A stretch of 64,000 nucleotides of DNA from Canna indica (GCA_034359265.1 CP136895.1:2978501-3042500); one strand, 5' to 3'; counted from the first letter of the stretch, positions 1 to 10,621 are shown. The notes: generated by a model not told the origin, from the sequence alone. Program-made: numbers and translations.

Positions 1-180
1 CCTAGTCATTGATGTTTCAGCTTTCGTCTATCGCTATTTTCTTATCTTCCCGCTCAAGAATGGATAGAAGATCATCATCACATCATGAAACACTTAAAAT
101 ATTGGTGGGCTTTATTGCTAGGATTTATTATCGGGGGGCAAATATAGTAATATATTAATATATATTGTCATCCCTAGATG

Positions 181-344
181 AAACACATCGATGTCGGATT
201 TTATTTTATTTAGGATATTCTTTTAAAATGAGAAATTAAGCTTTAGAAAATTGACAAATAACTCATAATCCTATAGATATATTGACTAAAGTTCTTTCGA
301 CGACCAAGTTTGATTATTACATGAATTTGATTAGGTTGATTTGA
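181..344 (+). pseudogene. Ty1/copia pol C-terminal relic (RNase H end)
   Basis: Translating from 181 gives KHIDVGFYFI followed by a stop, which matches the KHIDVRYHFI motif of copia RNase H. From 261, in another frame, it reads THNPIDILTKVLSTTKFDYY and onward to a TGA at 342-344, which matches the conserved NPADMLTK-type tail of copia polyproteins. A frame change and stops separate the two pieces, so this is a dead remnant. I see no LTR pair or polypurine tract that I could place with confidence. No function is expected. Confidence 0.75.
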
Positions 345-601
345 GGCATAGGTTAGCCCTACAAGGCTATTGGAAGAAGAAGAGAATGATACATCGATCT
401 CAAATTTTCATCAAACGAGAAAATTATGAAAGTTGACTCAATTTGACCCAAATAAGAAAGGGGCCAACTCACCGCACTAAATCCAAGAAGAAAAAAGGAG
501 TGTTTTTTCTATCGACAGGCTCAGCCCGCCCATTTGGGCCTGGCGATTGGCCCAAGCCTGCCCATGTGCCCACTATCCTTTGCCCGTTGCTAATGCATGT
601 G

Positions 602-1040
602 TAGGGGTGGAAATAAGTCAGACTAGACCTATATGATAGAAAATTGGCCTGAGCTTGGCCGGTGGCTTATTATAGGCTTTAGTTTTGACCTGAGATTGGC
701 TTGGCTTGGCCTGTGGCATATTAACGAAGCTTGTTTCTAATATAAAATTTTGGTTTGACTTAACTTGTAGCCTATGTTTTATTAAATTAAATTAATATTA
801 ATTATTATATTAAAATAATTTTAATGTAAATACGTAATAAAATAATATTATATATTATATTTATATATATATCATCTTAATTGGCTCAGGTCGGTCTATC
901 GGGCTCAATAAATTTTAAATTGAATTTGGACCTAACATGATTTAAAAAAAAGACATATTTTAAAGCAAAATTTTAAAAAATAGGTCATGCCAAATCAGAC
1001 CACTGGCTCTAACAATTCGCCTGACCTATTTTCACTCCTA
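602..1040. mobile_element. Small non-autonomous hAT-like element
   Basis: The ends are inverted repeats: TAGGGGTGGAAATAAGTC at 602-619 and, on the other strand, TAGGAGTGAAAATAGGTC at 1040-1023, 15 of 18 matching. The TAGGGGTG start is typical of plant hAT elements. The 8-bp flanks (TGCATGTG and CTCACGTG) agree at 5 of 8 positions, so the target duplication is decayed. The 439-bp interior is AT-rich in the middle and has no coding capacity. Confidence 0.65.
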
Positions 1041-1567
1041 CTCACGTGCCAGCTTCCTGCAGCTTGCTTGTGTGCCGGCGCCAACAGCAGCTGCTACAAC
1101 ATTAAAGGGTAAGGTTCTTTAAATCAAAATTGGGAATCAAACTGCATCAGAATTAAATTCTTTGGTCAAAATTGGAAATCAAGTTGCAGCTTTTAAATGC
1201 TCCGATTCAAAATTGGACATGAGAGGAAATGCAATGATTAACGGCGGATTAAAACCGGCCCATCATTAGCACCGGCCGATTTTAATTTAATTAAACCGGG
1301 TTTAATTAGAGTAAAACAGGCGCCGATTAACTTTCCCTTTCTCGTACATGGAGGCATATTTCGTCGTTCCCTTTCTCGTACATGGATGCATATTTTGTCA
1401 TGCTTATTTTTTCACTGATCACCTCCCCACCGAAAACATCTTTCCTCATCTCTTCTGAAAACCTAAACCCCACGTCGTTCTCCTCATCTCCTCCGAAAAC
1501 CTAAACCCCATGCCCGTTCTCCTCCGAAAACCCTAAACCTCATCTTCTCCTCTCCGTTCTTCTCCCC
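1041..1567. other. Promoter-like stretch with short tandem duplications and telo-box
   Basis: No gene is seen. A 34-bp segment is imperfectly duplicated at 1333-1400. A CT-rich block at 1430-1567 repeats a 'CTCCGAAAACCTAAACC' phrase about three times and contains AAACCCTAAA (1528-1537), a telo-box common in promoters of plant housekeeping genes. It ends at the ATG of the chimeric gene fragment, so it may be the captured 5' flank and leader of that gene. Confidence 0.4.
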
Positions 1568-2246
1568 ATGCCATCGTCATCTTCTCGATTTATGGCGATG
1601 ATGGCGGCGGCGACAAGACGGAAGGAGGCCACCTCCACCACTCTCCTTCGCACCCTCCGCCTAAGGCAGAGCCACGCCAAACCCTCCGCCCACTTCGTAG
1701 GCGCCCGCTCCACGACTTTGCCAACTTCGATGACTACTTGGACGAAGAGGGGGAAGAAGAGCAGGAGAGAAGGGAAGAGAGGTGGAAGCTGAAGTTCCTT
1801 CTCGGGTTGCCTCCTCGTGTTCTCCCTCTCATTGCAGTTAACCAGGTACATATTTTCATTTGCATCAATGTTAAATAATGCTTTTCATTCCAATTCTCCA
1901 TTCAGTGGAGACACTGATGGAAGAATCCCAGTCAACTCAACAAGATACACGCTGAACGAGCTTGGCCTCAAAACTATCCAAGAACGGAAACCATGCTACA
2001 ACCATAAGAAGGTAATCATTATTATACCTTGGATCTTAAAAGTAATTTGTATCTAACTTATGCCTTCAAAACCACTAAGCATTCTTGTTCACTGTGCAGG
2101 TAGGTGGCTGGACAATTGTCTTTGACGGACTAACATTTGTTACAGTCAGGGGTGCTGGACACCAAATTCTCACATTTGCTCTCGACAAGCTCCCCAGCTT
2201 ATTTATCATAATTTACCCCCACTTGTATTCCATTCATTTCTCTTGA
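1568..2246 (+). pseudogene. Chimeric fragment ending in serine carboxypeptidase-like exons
   Basis: Three exon-like blocks are visible. The first (1568-1845) starts MPSSSSRF and is GC-rich. From about 1711 its best frame is a different one (HDFANFDDYLDEEGEE..., ending LPLIAVNQ before GT at 1846), so it is frameshifted; I do not recognise this part. The second (about 1904-2011) encodes [17 protein letters not shown] and ends at GT, which is the peptidase S10 segment carrying the catalytic Asp. The third (2100-2246, after TGTGCAG) encodes [21 protein letters not shown], including the catalytic His, then diverges from the family and stops. The lid region and the Ser-containing two thirds of a carboxypeptidase (normally about 450 residues) are absent, so no active enzyme can be made. 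Transcription is possible because the splice sites and a promoter-like leader survive. Confidence 0.7.
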
Positions 2247-3131
2247 ATTAAAAAAAAGTATTATCCATAATTTCTTGGATAATCAAGAATTGCCTGACAC
2301 ACCATTCTAGCAATGGAGATTCCTCAAGTCCACATCTAAACAGTCATATTACCAGCTCCATACTCCCTACTTCATTTTATGAAATGTTTGTCTTCCCAAC
2401 CTAAGCAAAGCAATGAGATGATTGGAAATTGGTGTTGTATCAAGCTCCAAATTAAATACTTATTTCAGTTCATATGCTGGCTTCCTATGTTTTTTTTATA
2501 ATGGGACTTACCAAAATTAAGAATTAATTACATTCAGTTACTATTATTTTTTTAGTTTTTAATCAGATACATATTACTCTTAAATCAAACCCAAGTTGGA
2601 TTAAAGATGATTGTTTTATTCTTTTATTTTATTTTTTTGAGTTGTAATTTTTTTTTAGCTTATTAATGCAATTTGAACTGCGTCAACGTTTTATAGGTTC
2701 CAAAATAATATTTATCTCAATATATTAAATTCCAAATACAGAAACTCAATATTTAGTTGTTTTTGAATAGGATCAAATTATTTCAATTTTCTAGGCATTC
2801 CCAACATTCATTAACAAAAAAAAAAAATCAAACAAGTGGCTCAAGATCATACTTCATATAGGGTGCAAGGTTAAATAGTAAGAGAATACAAACATGTTTA
2901 TCAATTTAAGTATTATAATATTCATTGATGGACATATTTCTAGTATTTGTAGTTACTATCATATATAGTTGTCAAATAGAGATTTGAATCGTGAATCATT
3001 AGGCTGATTTTTGAATTGTGAATCGTGAATTGTATTGAATCTTAAAATTCAAATCATGTTGCCAGCAGTCGTGAAATCCAATGTGTCTCATCTCCACATT
3101 GCATATAAAACCAATTGTTGCAATTGTTGCC
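2247..3131. other. AT-rich intergenic DNA, no gene seen
   Basis: The stretch contains poly-A/T runs and degenerate repeats such as GAATCGTGAATC (about 2985-3030). At 3058-3131 lies a sequence repeated at 4608-4645 on the far side of the hAT element. I see no coding or RNA gene. Confidence 0.6.
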
Positions 3132-3305
3132 TAGGGATGGCACTGGGGCGGGTTTGGGACGGCGAAGCCAATCCTATCCCAAACCCATTAAGAAAATTCA
3201 ATCCTAAACCCGTCCCAAACCCGTTAGTATTTTGAAGGGTGATTCCCAAACCCATCCCACTAATTTAACGGGTACCCACTGGGAACCCGCTTTTCGCCCG
3301 TTAAC

Positions 3306-3373
<68 letters not shown>

Positions 3374-4471
3374 ACATATCACAACATAATTATCACAACA
3401 TTTAAACATAAATCATATAAATAGTAAGCTAATTTAAACAATGAAATCAATTATCTGAGCTAGTATCAATGACTATCGAGAGCTAGTAAAGACTATCAAT
3501 TATCTGGGAAAAAAAATGACTTCTTTCATGCAAAGAATCAATAGGAGCAGGCGGTAGGTAACAATTACAAAACAAGCAAGAAAAATAGCTTCTTTCATGC
3601 AAAAATCAACAGTAAATAATTGCAGGCAGCAGGTAAGAAAAAAGTAAACAAAAAAACAAAAAAAAACTTAAGAATCAGATCAAGGGGCGTTCGGCGTCTG
3701 CGTTGCAGCGTCAGGAGAAGCAGATCGCGGCGTCGGGTCCGTCAGGAGAAGCAATCATCAGAGTAGATCATGACATTGGGTTCGTCGGGAGAAGTAGATC
3801 GAGGCGGTCGACTACTGTTGAGAGGCGTCGGGAGAAGCAGTCGTCGGAGCAGATCGCGGCGTCGGGCCCGTCGGGCCCGTCGAGAGAAGTAGATTGAGGC
3901 GACCGGTTGCTGTTGAGAGGTGTCGGGAGAAGCAATCGTCGGAGAAGTACATCGATTGGCGGTCGGCTCTGTTGAGAGGCAATCGGCTGTTGTTGAGAGG
4001 CGTCGAGATTGAGCGACGGTCTCGAGAGAATCGGTCGTGTGATTGAGGAGCGGCGAGAGGGCGATCTAGTGAAAGGAGGGGCAGCGAGGCGGCGAGCGGG
4101 CTTGAGGGCAATCGAGCAAATGGCTGAGGCAGTGAGGCATCGGGTGACTGGGTGAATCAGGTGAATTAAAATAATGTATTATTAATTTATTTATATTATA
4201 TAATGGGTTAGGAATTAGGGTATAAGTAAAAAGACATAATTATCCCTATATAAGTATATATTAGATAATATGAAGGGTATTTAAGTAATTTTACCCTTAA
4301 CGGGTTTGGGACGGGTTTTAGACTAAAATCCTGGACCCGTCCCAAACCCTACAGGGTTTTTACCTCAAAATCCTATACCCGTCCCACGACCCAACGGGCA
4401 AAACCCGCTAATGACCTATCAGGGTCTGGGATGGGTAAATACCCATTTATACAAACCCATTGCCATCCCTA
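3132..4471. mobile_element. Non-autonomous hAT element with perfect 8-bp target duplication
   Basis: The terminal inverted repeats begin TAGGGATGGCA at both ends and agree at 15 of 16 positions. The element is flanked by identical 8-bp copies of TTGTTGCC (3124-3131 and 4472-4479), which is diagnostic of hAT insertion. Subterminal regions are rich in GGGTTTGGGACGGG-type motifs in opposite orientations. The interior has a TA tract and a GC-rich core (3680-4140) with short repeats of the GTCGGGAGAAG kind. Open frames in the core (3703-3897 plus; 3812-4111 minus) are not transposase-like. The core may descend from a GC-rich first exon of an autonomous parent. Confidence 0.88.
3310..3370. repeat. 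(TA)n microsatellite, about 30 repeats
   Basis: An uninterrupted alternation of T and A lies inside the hAT element. Length differs between units (about 60, 40, 38 and 40 bp), which makes it the most variable site of the array. Confidence 0.95.
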
Positions 4472-5438
4472 TTGTTGCCAGCAGTCCTAAATTGCATATA
4501 AAACCAATTGCATATTAATACCACATATAAAACCAATTGCATATTAAAACCAATTGCAGTCGTAATTCCACAAGAAGACAATTCCTAAATTGCATATAAA
4601 ACCAATTGTTGCCAGCAGTCGTGAAATCGAATGCGTCTCATCTCCTGACCCACATAGGCACATAGCAGGTGCGCACAGTCCTTTCTTTTGAATGATCAAA
4701 TAAAGATTAGACAATTTTTTTGCCAGAGGTAGGAGTGAGCCATCAATAAATTTTTAAATCTATCTATTAATATTGGTCTATCAAAATCATTAATCATAAA
4801 TTTCAATTTCAATTTTTTTGATTTAATTAATCAATATTTTTTTTAATATATTGAAACTACTTCAAAATAAAAGATACAAATTAAACATAATACTCATAAA
4901 TAAAAAAATTAAAGAAGAATAATATCTTTACAAACAATCGCAAGAATAAGATATTTTCATTATGAAATTCAAATATTTATTTAATAAAAATATGTATTAT
5001 AATATTTTAGAGATCCCCTTTATATCATAATATTTATTCATATTTAAAAAATATATATGATTGGTCAAATTTTGAAGAATGAAATATAATTTAAATATAC
5101 TTTAATATATTATTTTATATAAGTTTTAGAGAAAAAAATATTTTAAAAAAATTAGGAGCATAAAAATTAAAATATTATATATAAATCGATTAATCATTAT
5201 TTAACAATTAATCAGTACTCAAAAATTAAAAATTTAGAAAATAAAAATAGAAATTGAAACTATCGGATCGATTAATCTAAATATTCAATTCGATTTCGAA
5301 CCAATTTTTTAATTAACCATTCAAAAAAATATATCTACATATGCTACAGTAAAAGGAACTTGTTGAAAGAGCTTTGTTGAAATAGAAATAATTAAATAAC
5401 AATTAAGTAAAGAAAAAACAAATATGGGTCCTCGGTGA
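4472..5438. other. Intergenic: short local repeats, then AT-rich possible foldback
   Basis: At 4486-4610 the phrase 'GCATATAAAACCAATTG' recurs several times, alternating with GCAGTCGT. From about 4729 (TAGGAGTGAGCC) to about 5320 the DNA is very AT-rich. Its two halves look loosely complementary (GATTTAATTAATC and GATTAATC with TTTCAATTTC), as in decayed non-autonomous elements. I could not define ends. No gene is seen. Confidence 0.4.
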
Positions 5439-5588
5439 ATTCAAAGAGCTTTGTTGAAGTACGTATTTAACGATGGTCATGAAATGATCAACTTGTTGAA
5501 AAACCGTGGCTACATCATTGGTGATGCAGAGTCGGTGACAATAAACGGAACCATGGGTGATGATATTATCACCTACATTTATTACTAG
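5439..5588 (+). pseudogene. Unidentified exon-like coding fragment
   Basis: One frame reads about 49 residues containing LKYVFNDGHEMINLLKNRGY and then IIGDAESVTINGTMGDDI before TAG at 5586. The composition looks like real globular protein rather than random AT-rich DNA, yet it has no ATG at its start and no neighbouring exon that I can find. I do not recognise the family. It is probably the last exon of a lost gene. It lies 230 bp left of the CACTA insertion. Confidence 0.35.
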
Positions 5589-5821
5589 CGTGACATTCTA
5601 TTAGATAACACATTAGCATGTCATTATCAAACACGGTGCATTGTGATAGTTTTGACTGTCATTGAATAGCTTCGCCGACGATCTAGCGACAAGTTTAGCT
5701 ACTTGTAAACCTATTTATTCTAGTGGTATTTTCACATTTTGCATATTTCATGTGAACCAAATATATATATGTGTGTACCATATTTCCCAAGAAGTTAGAC
5801 TATATGCAAAACTTCATGTTA

Positions 5822-6240
5822 CACTACTAGAATTATGAGTATCAGCAACGGCTGATGCCGTTGCTGAGTCGTTGCTGAAGAGCATCAGCAACGGCCGAGC
5901 CGTTGCAATAGAGCCGTGACAGAAAGTCGCTTTGCTGATGACTATCAGCAACGGCCGCTCGGGCCGTCGCTAAAAATATTATCAGCAACGGCCGCTCGAG
6001 CCGTCGCTAAAAATATTATCAGCAACGGACACGAAGCCGTTGCTGATAACATTAATAGCAACGGACACGGCGTCGTTGCTGATAACATTAATAGCAACGA
6101 CCGCTGAGCCCGTAGCAAAGCCGTTAGTAAAAGCCCGTCGCTAAGCCGTTGCTGTAGGTCATCAGCAACGGCTTTCGATAAACTTTTAGCAACGGCTTTC
6201 CCACGGACGGCCGTGGGAAAGCCGTTGCTGATGATGCGTA
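5822..6240. repeat. CACTA subterminal repeat array, 3' side
   Basis: More than a dozen copies of AGCAACGG or its complement CCGTTGCT occur in both orientations. The innermost pair forms a perfect 19-bp hairpin, AGCAACGGCTTTCCCACGG (6188-6206) and its complement (6211-6229), with a 4-nt loop. In En/Spm such motifs bind the small accessory protein. Confidence 0.9.
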
Positions 6241-6456
6241 CCTGGTAACAGAAATATTAAAAAATTCTAATTTCCATTGATACATTCATTATCTGATACA
6301 TAACTCACACACTCATACACTCATACACACATTCATTCACATCACAAACACACCAAAATATACATCAAAACAATTATATTTATATTGATAATATTATCCA
6401 CGATACAATTCAAATGCAAAATTAAAATATCAATATCCAAACGAAAAATCTCACGA

Positions 6457-7971
6457 TCACGATGGAGGATGGTCTGGATCATATGGCGGGGTCTGGAGTG
6501 CTTGCGTGTACACCGGCGTGGACTGACTCGAGGACGATGGATTAGATGATGCCGAAGAGATGCCTGCTTCGGGATGACCTGACATGTTGCGTAGCATAGC
6601 ATGCATCTCCTCCATCATCTGACTCTGACGCGCGACCGTCTCCTCTAGAGTTCTTATTCTACTATTATGATCATAACTGGATCTAGATGTAGACGGCCGC
6701 TCACCAGCGACCGGAGGGGTCGGTGCCCCAAGTGGCCCTAGTACGGCCCGCGCATGACCACTATCTACAAAGCCATATACGCGGCCATGCTCCCAGCCAC
6801 CTGCGGCCTCGACCCACGATGCTGCGTCAAAGTCATCGGGGGTACCCCCGCGCTGCACCACCGTCTGGCTGTAGGTCTCCTACTCGAGTTTGATTTTTTG
6901 TTTAATATTTATCATAAAACTTAAATTATAAATATATAATAAATAATTTAAACAAATATATAATTACCATAATGTGTGCAGCGCGGTTGTCGATGTACTC
7001 CCCCGTCCCATATGCTCGACGGTGAGTCCGCTCAAACACCGCCATCGGGGAGGGTCGCTGGACACTCCCGTCATCCGACACCGTCGTCTACATTTACAAA
7101 ACAAATACATTAATTAGTACACATAATAACAAATAAAATATATAATTAAAAGATATACTTACCATACGGTTCGCGTGCACTGCAAATGCAACAGAACCGC
7201 CGGTGTGACGCGCTGCTCCCTCCGACATGCGATTTCTAGCCGCATTCCGGGAAACCTCCTTCCATCGATCCGTCGACCATATCCCCACGAGCTGGTCCCA
7301 TATATCCGGAGTAATCCAACTGGGGCCGTATCCCTGAGTCTCCGCGATGTTAGTGGTCTCAGCTCGGGCCATCGCCTGGGACCGAGCCTGCCCCAGCTGC
7401 CCGTTGTACCTTGCCCGGGAAATAGCCTCCCAGGCAACGTAAATGAAGGGCCTCTGGTCCTCGGCCCATGTATAGCGAGCCTGCAAAATAATAATATCAG
7501 TACCAATATTAATATATCATCATGCATGTAAAAAATAATAATAATACGTGCATCAAACTCGCGCCATAACATGTCGACGTGCTCGTTAGGCACGTGAGAC
7601 CACGTAGGCCATGCCCCGTGCATGTATCGTCGAATAGTAGAAGAAATGCTCCTCGGCACTTCTTCTTGCTCGAACTTGCACAACAAAAATAAAATTTAAT
7701 ATTATATTATGATATAATGAATTTGTAATGATTCATAATTCATGATATATTACCGCTCCCCAATCACGCTAATCAATCTACGTGACTCTGTGGCTGGTGG
7801 AGGCTGCCACCTGTTCGGCCCGCGTGGCCGCCTGCGTCTGGATGTACTAGCCTCGGCAGTCTCATCCTCATGAGGATCAGCAACAGGAGGATCAGCAGCA
7901 TGAGTAAGTGCTGGAGTCTCACCGATCGGAGACTCCGAAGCTCTCCTGCGTCGATAACCACGACCAGACAT
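6457..7971 (-). CDS. CACTA TNP1-like protein (Transposase_24 / Ptta type), five exons
   Basis: The accessory protein of CACTA elements is thought to bind subterminal repeats. The gene starts MSGRGYRRRRASESP at 7971. Exons by GT-AG borders are 7971-7754, 7674-7548, 7480-7163, 7087-6968 and 6879-6457, giving about 401 codons. Exon 3 has WITPDIWDQLVGIW and HTGGSVAFAVHANRM, a Transposase_24 signature. Exon 4 has MAVFERTHRRAYG. Exon 5 has the C-terminal coiled-coil segment IRTLEETVARQSQMMEEMHAM, shown here without further residues, and a Ser/Pro-rich tail. Oddity: the conserved frame of exon 2 (RRYMHGAWPTWSHVPNE) is not the one reached by canonical splicing, although total length stays in frame. 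A former acceptor one base upstream (CAG to CAA, G to A at 7676) would fix the first junction; the second would need a GC donor. The gene may be mildly damaged. Confidence 0.72.
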
Positions 7972-8048
7972 ATCTATCGAACAAACATATAATCAGATTA
8001 TTGTATAAATAGTAGAGATATATTTAATAAAATATATATACTTTACAA

Positions 8049-8687
8049 TTATTCCTCATCATCTGAATAATAGTCTTCGAATTTTTCTTCTTCTTCCTCT
8101 TCTTCATCTTCTTCATCTCCAGCTTCCTCAATTTCATGATCGTCATCATCAGCATATTCAACTTCTAATTGAATTGACGTTGTGTCTGCATCCTCGAGTA
8201 TTGGAATAATACGATCCACAGCAGGAAGATCATCTTCTTGATAGAAACCAGGAGGATCATTTTCTCCTACTATCGGATCAATTTTTCCTCTACTTTTTGT
8301 CTTACAGACTACACGCCAATCTGCTCTATCTTTATTTTGAGCCGGATACTTCGCGTAATATACTTGTTCGGCTTGTGATGCCAATATAAAAGGCTCATTT
8401 GCTGCCAATTTCGATTTATAATTAACCTCAACAAGTTTGTATTTTGGATGAACTTTCATGCCCCTTTCTGTTGTATCGAACCAATGACATCTAAATAGGA
8501 TCACTGATTTCAAGCCGAAGTAGTGCAACTCTATCACTTCTTCCACCAGTCCATAAAAATCCTTATCACATTCAACATAGGTTGTCCCTTTCACGCAGAC
8601 CCCAGCATTCATCGTCTTCTTTGTAAATGCATATTCAACCGTGTGAAATTTATACCCGTTAACAAAATATCCGCTATAGCACGACAC
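8049..8687 (-). pseudogene. CACTA transposase C-terminal piece (DUF4216)
   Basis: The 212-codon frame starts MSCYSGYFVNGYKFHT and contains GVCVKGTTYVEC, LFRCHWFDTTERGMKV and YYAKYP, the pattern of DUF4216, which normally forms the C-terminal part of TNP2-type transposases. It ends in a long acidic Glu/Asp tail. The frame is open upstream of its first Met (ERIFEFVSGPSRLVSCY) to about 8783, showing that the Met at 8687 is internal to an originally longer protein. Only 46 bp separate it from the stop of the N-terminal piece, in a different frame, with the DUF4218 region and most of the catalytic domain missing between. Confidence 0.8.
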
Positions 8688-8733
8688 AAGTCGTGACGGT
8701 CCACTAACAAACTCAAATATTCTTTCATCTATT

Positions 8734-10149
8734 TCAGCTCTGTGATCTTTGTTGTAAGTCTGAATTGAAGTTTTGCTGTATCATATGGCAGTTGAAGGTC
8801 CACAAGACCACGACCTTTAAATTGAAGTTTTGCTTCCGATGACAATCATAAGTGACAGCTCCCTCAGTCCACAATGTTTTCAATTCATCTATCAAGGGTT
8901 TGAGAAATATGTCAATTTCTTTTCGCGGACCCTTAGGACCCGGAATAATCATCGAAAGATAAATAAATTCATCTTTCATGCACATTGACGGTGGCAAATT
9001 ATAAACTGTCAGCAGCACTGGCCAAACTGAATAAGGAGTTGCAGAATGTCCAAACGGATTAAAACCATCTGTGCACAATCCCAATCTGATATTTCTAGTA
9101 TCCCTAGCAAATGAAGGATAACATGTATCCAAATGTTTCCATGCATCACTGTCAGATGGATGAGTCATTACTGTATCATCACGACTTCTTGCATGCCAAC
9201 TCATGTAGGGGGCTGTCTTTTCCGACATGAATAATCTTTGAAGCCTCGGTGTTAGTGGAAAATACCGAAGCACCTTAAACGGGATATTTTTCTGTCGGAC
9301 CGATTTCTTCTCCTTGTAACGAGGGTGTTGACATACAGGGCATTTATCCAACTGCATATTTTCTTTATAATATAAAATGCAGTTATTTTGGCACGCGTGT
9401 ATTTTTTCGTACCCAAGCCCCAATTTTCTCATTAGCTTTTTAGTCTTATAAAAAGTAGGCTCAAACTTATTATCAGTAGGCAGCATTCCAATAATCAATC
9501 CAGCAATCCGATCATACGCAACTCCGCTGATATTACAATCGACCTTGATGTTTAAGAGCTGTGTCATTGCTGAAAACCTAGTGTATTTAGGAAAATTCTC
9601 ATACAAAGGTTCATCGGCAGCTTTCAACATCTCGTAAAATTCTGCGGCTTCTTTATTCGATAATTCAATCTCTACCGCAGCCCCTACTTCTGTGATATCA
9701 ACTGCTGTAGTATCTGGTGGGACTGATGTCTGAAGAACTGGCCGATCAACATTATCATTCAGGTGGAATTGACCCCCAAGACTATCAAGTATTATAGTTC
9801 TATAGGGATTAGATTGACTGGATGAAGAAGCACCAGCAGAGGAAGATTCACCATATGTCTGAACGACAGGATTGCTCGACGTCCCGACTTCGCGTGACTC
9901 CCCGTGACAAGTCCATAGAAAATATCTTGGTGCAAATCCTTTGCTATATAGATGCAAAGTGTCAGTCTCCCGATCCAAAAATCGTCCATTTGAACAAATG
10001 CGGCACGGACATCGAATTTGATCACCCATGCTAACGAATTTCCGATTTGAATAGGCGAAATTTAGGAAGTACGTTACGCCTAATCGAAACTCATTCGTTA
10101 AAGCTCCACGATCAAGACGTCGGTACATCCAACTTCGATCAGCCGACAT
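8734..10149 (-). pseudogene. Truncated CACTA TNP2 transposase (Transposase-associated and Transposase_21)
   Basis: TNP2 is the DDE-type enzyme that cuts CACTA ends. I start at MSADRSWMYRRLD (10149), the usual family start, because TTGACAG four bases upstream looks like a splice acceptor; the frame is open from an ATG at 10170. Residues 1-85 are the transposase-associated domain with a CPCRIC cysteine motif (47-52). Residues 200-453 are the front of Transposase_21, with KCPVCQHPRYKEKK, LCTDGFNPFG (361) and YDCHRKQNFNL (434). The match stops at VLWTFN, where the family continues DFPAYG; 18 unrelated residues follow, then a stop. A 15-bp direct repeat (AATTGAAGTTTTGCT) at 8764 and 8821 flanks the scar. 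The protein has 471 residues against about 1000 expected. Residue 265 is Met here and Val in the other units. Confidence 0.88.
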
Positions 10150-10223
10150 GATTCTGTCAATCAATGACAATTTCTTTGGTTAATGTATTTAGGTGAGATT
10201 GTCCTATTCCATTCGGGATTTAT

Positions 10224-10413
10224 GTTATTTGAACTGCACTTACGTTTTTATTTTAACTGTTAACTAATTATTCTAAATTTCGGCAGGATCTCCCTATAGT
10301 TCTCCGAATACGCATATCATCTGGGCGCGTATCGGAGAACAAGAGAGATGTTGCCGAAATTTAGAATAATTAGATAACAATTAAAATAAAAACGCAAGTG
10401 CAGTACAAATAAC
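10224..10413. repeat. 190-bp foldback (hairpin) between transposase start and its leader
   Basis: The left arm from GTTATTTGAACTGCACTTACG through TTTCGGCAGG to TTCTCCGAATACGC is matched in reverse complement by the right arm ending CGCAAGTGCAGTACAAATAAC. Arms are about 85 bp with a few mismatches and a short loop at about 10312-10328. It lies in the presumed first intron of the CACTA transcript and could fold in RNA or act as a small-RNA source. Confidence 0.85.
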
Positions 10414-10621
10414 TATATTCCCAAATTGTCCAATCAGGGACAATTCAAGAATTGTACATCGTATAAAAGATAATCTACTTCTTTTACACGAACATACAAT
10501 CCCCGAACGGATCTAAGGTTTTGCTAAATCATATCCAACTCGTCGATGCGTACGTGAAACATATGAACTCGTCGGATGCATGATTATTTTCTAAATGTTT
10601 CGAGACCGTTCAAGTCCATAT

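Noticed and set aside
1500..1540. AAACCCTAAA as an interstitial telomere repeat
   Set aside because: Only one clean copy in a CT-rich leader; a telo-box explains it better.
1540..1851. Minus-strand 103-codon frame
   Set aside because: It lies opposite the chimeric first exon, which has the better coding signal and splice donor.
3703..4111. Open frames in the GC-rich core of the hAT element
   Set aside because: Low-complexity, Arg/Ser-rich products with no hAT transposase or zinc-finger motifs.
7175..7531. Plus-strand 118-codon frame and minus-strand 175-codon frame across 7159-7686
   Set aside because: The first is the shadow of TNP1-like exon 3; the second reads through an intron and leaves the conserved frame.
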